This document shows positions 62,270-64,000 of a stretch of DNA of 64,000 nucleotides, in pieces (positions within the stretch are counted from its first letter, which is position 1; each line of letters starts with the position of its first letter). The stretch comes from Pyrus communis (lineage: Eukaryota; Streptophyta; Magnoliopsida; Rosales; Rosaceae): assembly GCF_963583255.1 (NCBI RefSeq), contig NC_084807.1:18256572-18320571 (forward strand). Direction: 5' to 3'. The translations under genes were made by a program, and so were the position numbers. The notes under the pieces were generated by a model, which was given only the letters and a program-made list of their open reading frames with translations, had not been told where the DNA came from and searched no databases.

Positions 62270-63682
62270 ATGGTGGGTTCAAGGCATGGCCTGCCTTCAC
62301 GGATGAGCACCGCGGCTGCCAGCAGGGTTGATTTCGAAGGAAACGTGGATACCATGTTCAGAGAATCCAAAGATCAGCAGAAACAGTTCCATTCCGTGCG
62401 CGTTTCCGACGCCAATTTGGGTTTCGGAGAGCGGGCTTTCGCCGCCGCCGGCGCCGCCTTCGTCTCTGCGATTATCGTTAACCCTCTTGACGTTGCCAAG
62501 GTTCCGCAATTTCTGTCTCTTTTTCTTTTTCTTTTTTTTTTTTTTTTTCTAATTTTTTGGATTATTTGTGTTTAAATTTGTTCATTTCTTCATCTTTTGG
62601 ACAATTTGTATAGTGAAATTACCATTTTCCCATATGCTGTGATTGACAAGATCATATATTTTTAGGAAATTAACGAAAAGTCTAAAAAAATTTCCCTTTT
62701 AATGATAAAAAAGATACAGCAAATAATACCAGAAAAAGGTATAAATGTGGTTTTTCGTTAAAGGTGAAGATTATCGGAAGTGTTTTGTTAAAACTTCAAT
62801 TATTTTTTCTGCTGTGAATTAATAAAAGGGTAATTTTATTGATTTAGAAGTTACCCTTTTGAACTGATTGGCGTTTGCCCTTGCGTGTTTAGAAAGTTCT
62901 CTGCTTTAATGTTTGTGTTATGGGAATTGATTGGTGTTATGCATTTTTATTGCATTGCCTTCAGACAAGGTTGCAAGCACAGGCTGCTGGAGTTCCTTAT
63001 CAAGGGCTGTGTGATGTGGCTTGTCCGGAACCAAACGAGGTATGTGTGCAACTGGCTTTCAATTACTTAGTTTATTACTACTCTTTTATTGTGTTCATCT
63101 TCAATTCAGAATTACTTTGGAATAAGCTTGAATCGTAGCTAGCTTATTTCGGCCTGGTTTGGTATTGAGGTGATTCTGAAAAAAGCTGGTATCAAAAAAA
63201 GTTGGGAGTTGTTTTTGCGTTTGGTAAACATTCAGCTTCAGTTTTTTTTCACAGTTTTGGGTGAAAAAAAGCCAAAAACAAGAAGCTGCAAAACCCAGCT
63301 TTGAAAAAACGGTTTTTTTTCACATCTGTTTTACATAAAAGTTTACCAAACATTATAATACTGCTTTTTTTTTTCAAAAGCACTTTTACAAAAAAGTTTA
63401 CCAAGCACTCTGCTGCTTTATTTCACAACTGCTTATTCTCACAGCACAGCAGAAGCAGCTTTTTTTTAAAGCACAGCAATACCAAACCAGCCCTTCATGC
63501 ATGGATATTTCCTTGTACTGAAGCAACTTTAATTTTGGCTTTGGGATTGTCTTTAGATGCTTTCAGAGTTGAGATCTTCCACGCCACGCATAAGGTCAGT
63601 ACTTGGAACAAAGACTGTCTGCCCTCCGGAGTGTAACCAGTATAAAGGAACACTGGATGTGCTGTACAAAGTCATACGCCAG
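62270..63682 (+). CDS. MTM1: mitochondrial carrier, MTM1 / SLC25A39-40 type (5' part)
   Basis: Inner-membrane carrier; the yeast and Arabidopsis MTM1 relatives are tied to manganese delivery to mitochondrial SOD and to iron or glutathione homeostasis. Exons in the window are 62270-62500, 62965-63039 and 63557-63682, all in frame, giving 144 residues. The first carrier repeat is clear: FGERAFAAAGAAFVSAIIVN, then PLDVAKTRLQAQAAG, which holds the P-x-D-x-x-K signature and the RLQ of the MTM1 group. The Cys-containing loop CPPECNQYKGTLDVLYKVIRQ is typical of this subfamily. The rest lies beyond the right edge. The second intron contains a MITE at 63151-63493. The start at 62270 was chosen because MVGS matches Arabidopsis MTM1; an internal ATG 12 codons on is an alternative. 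Confidence 0.88.
63151..63493. mobile_element. MITE in MTM1 intron, TIR GGSCTGGTTTGGTATTG
   Basis: The left end GGCCTGGTTTGGTATTGAGG is matched by the complement of the right end, GGGCTGGTTTGGTATTGCTG. The interior has many 'AAAGC' and 'GCTTTT' tracts that also pair. This hAT-like MITE type is common in Maleae genomes by memory. The 8-bp target duplication is not clear. Confidence 0.7.
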
Positions 63683-64000
63683 GTAGTGGATATATACGCA
63701 GTATTTCTATCTAGCATATTCATATCTGAAAGGGAGTAACTTATCTTCCTTTGTGTTTATAATCAAAATATCTATCGTTAAAACAACTTTTGCAATCCAA
63801 TAGATTGCTCCTGTCATATTGTGTTGTAAAGTGTCGACTTTAAGTATTTGTTTCATAGGTTAAACCAGGCATAGGTTTTTTAATTAACCTTTAGTAAAAA
63901 TCTACTCACTCTCTCTCATTAATTGCAGACGTCTTGAAAGTGCTGTGTACAGTCTTAGATAGAGAGTAACTGGGTATGTTTCATGTTAAGACACTTTTCA

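Overview
This is nuclear DNA from a flowering plant. The evidence is split genes with short exons and GT-AG introns, plant-only gene families, a low GC content, and dense transposon debris. The mix of repeats (Cassandra elements with short interiors, a tRNA-derived SINE, several MITE families ending in GGATCC-type or GGCYTGGTTTGG-type termini) and the protein sequences look most like Rosaceae, tribe Maleae (apple or pear). That placement is from memory and was not searched. There are no bacterial operons and no CRISPR array.

Six protein-coding genes and one tRNA gene can be supported. From left to right they are: the 5' exon of a GDSL esterase/lipase (minus, 144-342, runs off the left edge); a 12-coding-exon G-box-binding bZIP factor, GBF3-like (plus, 8037-11173); a glucose-6-phosphate 1-epimerase (plus, 8 exons, 19748-22443); an initiator tRNA-Met (minus, 22867-22938); a LEA_2/NDR1-HIN1-like membrane protein (plus, 24040-25636); a 148-residue ubiquitin-conjugating E2 of the UBC8/UBC10 type (plus, 28930-31491); a PDV1/PDV2-like plastid-division protein (plus, 36883-37994); and the 5' half of an MTM1-type mitochondrial carrier (plus, 62270 to beyond 63682). 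Each is a separate plant transcription unit; nothing suggests they act together as a pathway.

The rest is transposon-rich. Roughly 12.4-17.5 kb is a pile of nested MITE-like inverted repeats, two Cassandra elements and a broken SINE. At 31.9-32.6 kb a TIR-bounded element carries a fragment resembling the N-terminus of MAP70, so it looks like a Pack-MULE. From 40.0-43.2 kb lies a decayed Ty1-copia element. From 45.1-46.7 kb a Cassandra element has four LTRs inside one 5-bp target duplication. From 46.8-61.5 kb there are three ~710-bp AT-rich repeats (R1, R2, R3). R2 was split by a 9.25-kb Ty3-gypsy element and again by a Cassandra element, which was itself split by a 1.1-kb solo LTR.

One functional link runs through the window. 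The tRNA-iMet gene encodes the primer that both Cassandra and the gypsy element use: their primer-binding sites read TGGTATCAGAGC or close to it. Most unusual items: the MAP70-carrying TIR element, the multi-LTR Cassandra, the 9-bp duplication flanking R1 on its left and R3 on its right, and a 270-bp solo LTR sharing both ends with 2.4-2.6-kb LTRs. I did not find a clearly new protein-based system.
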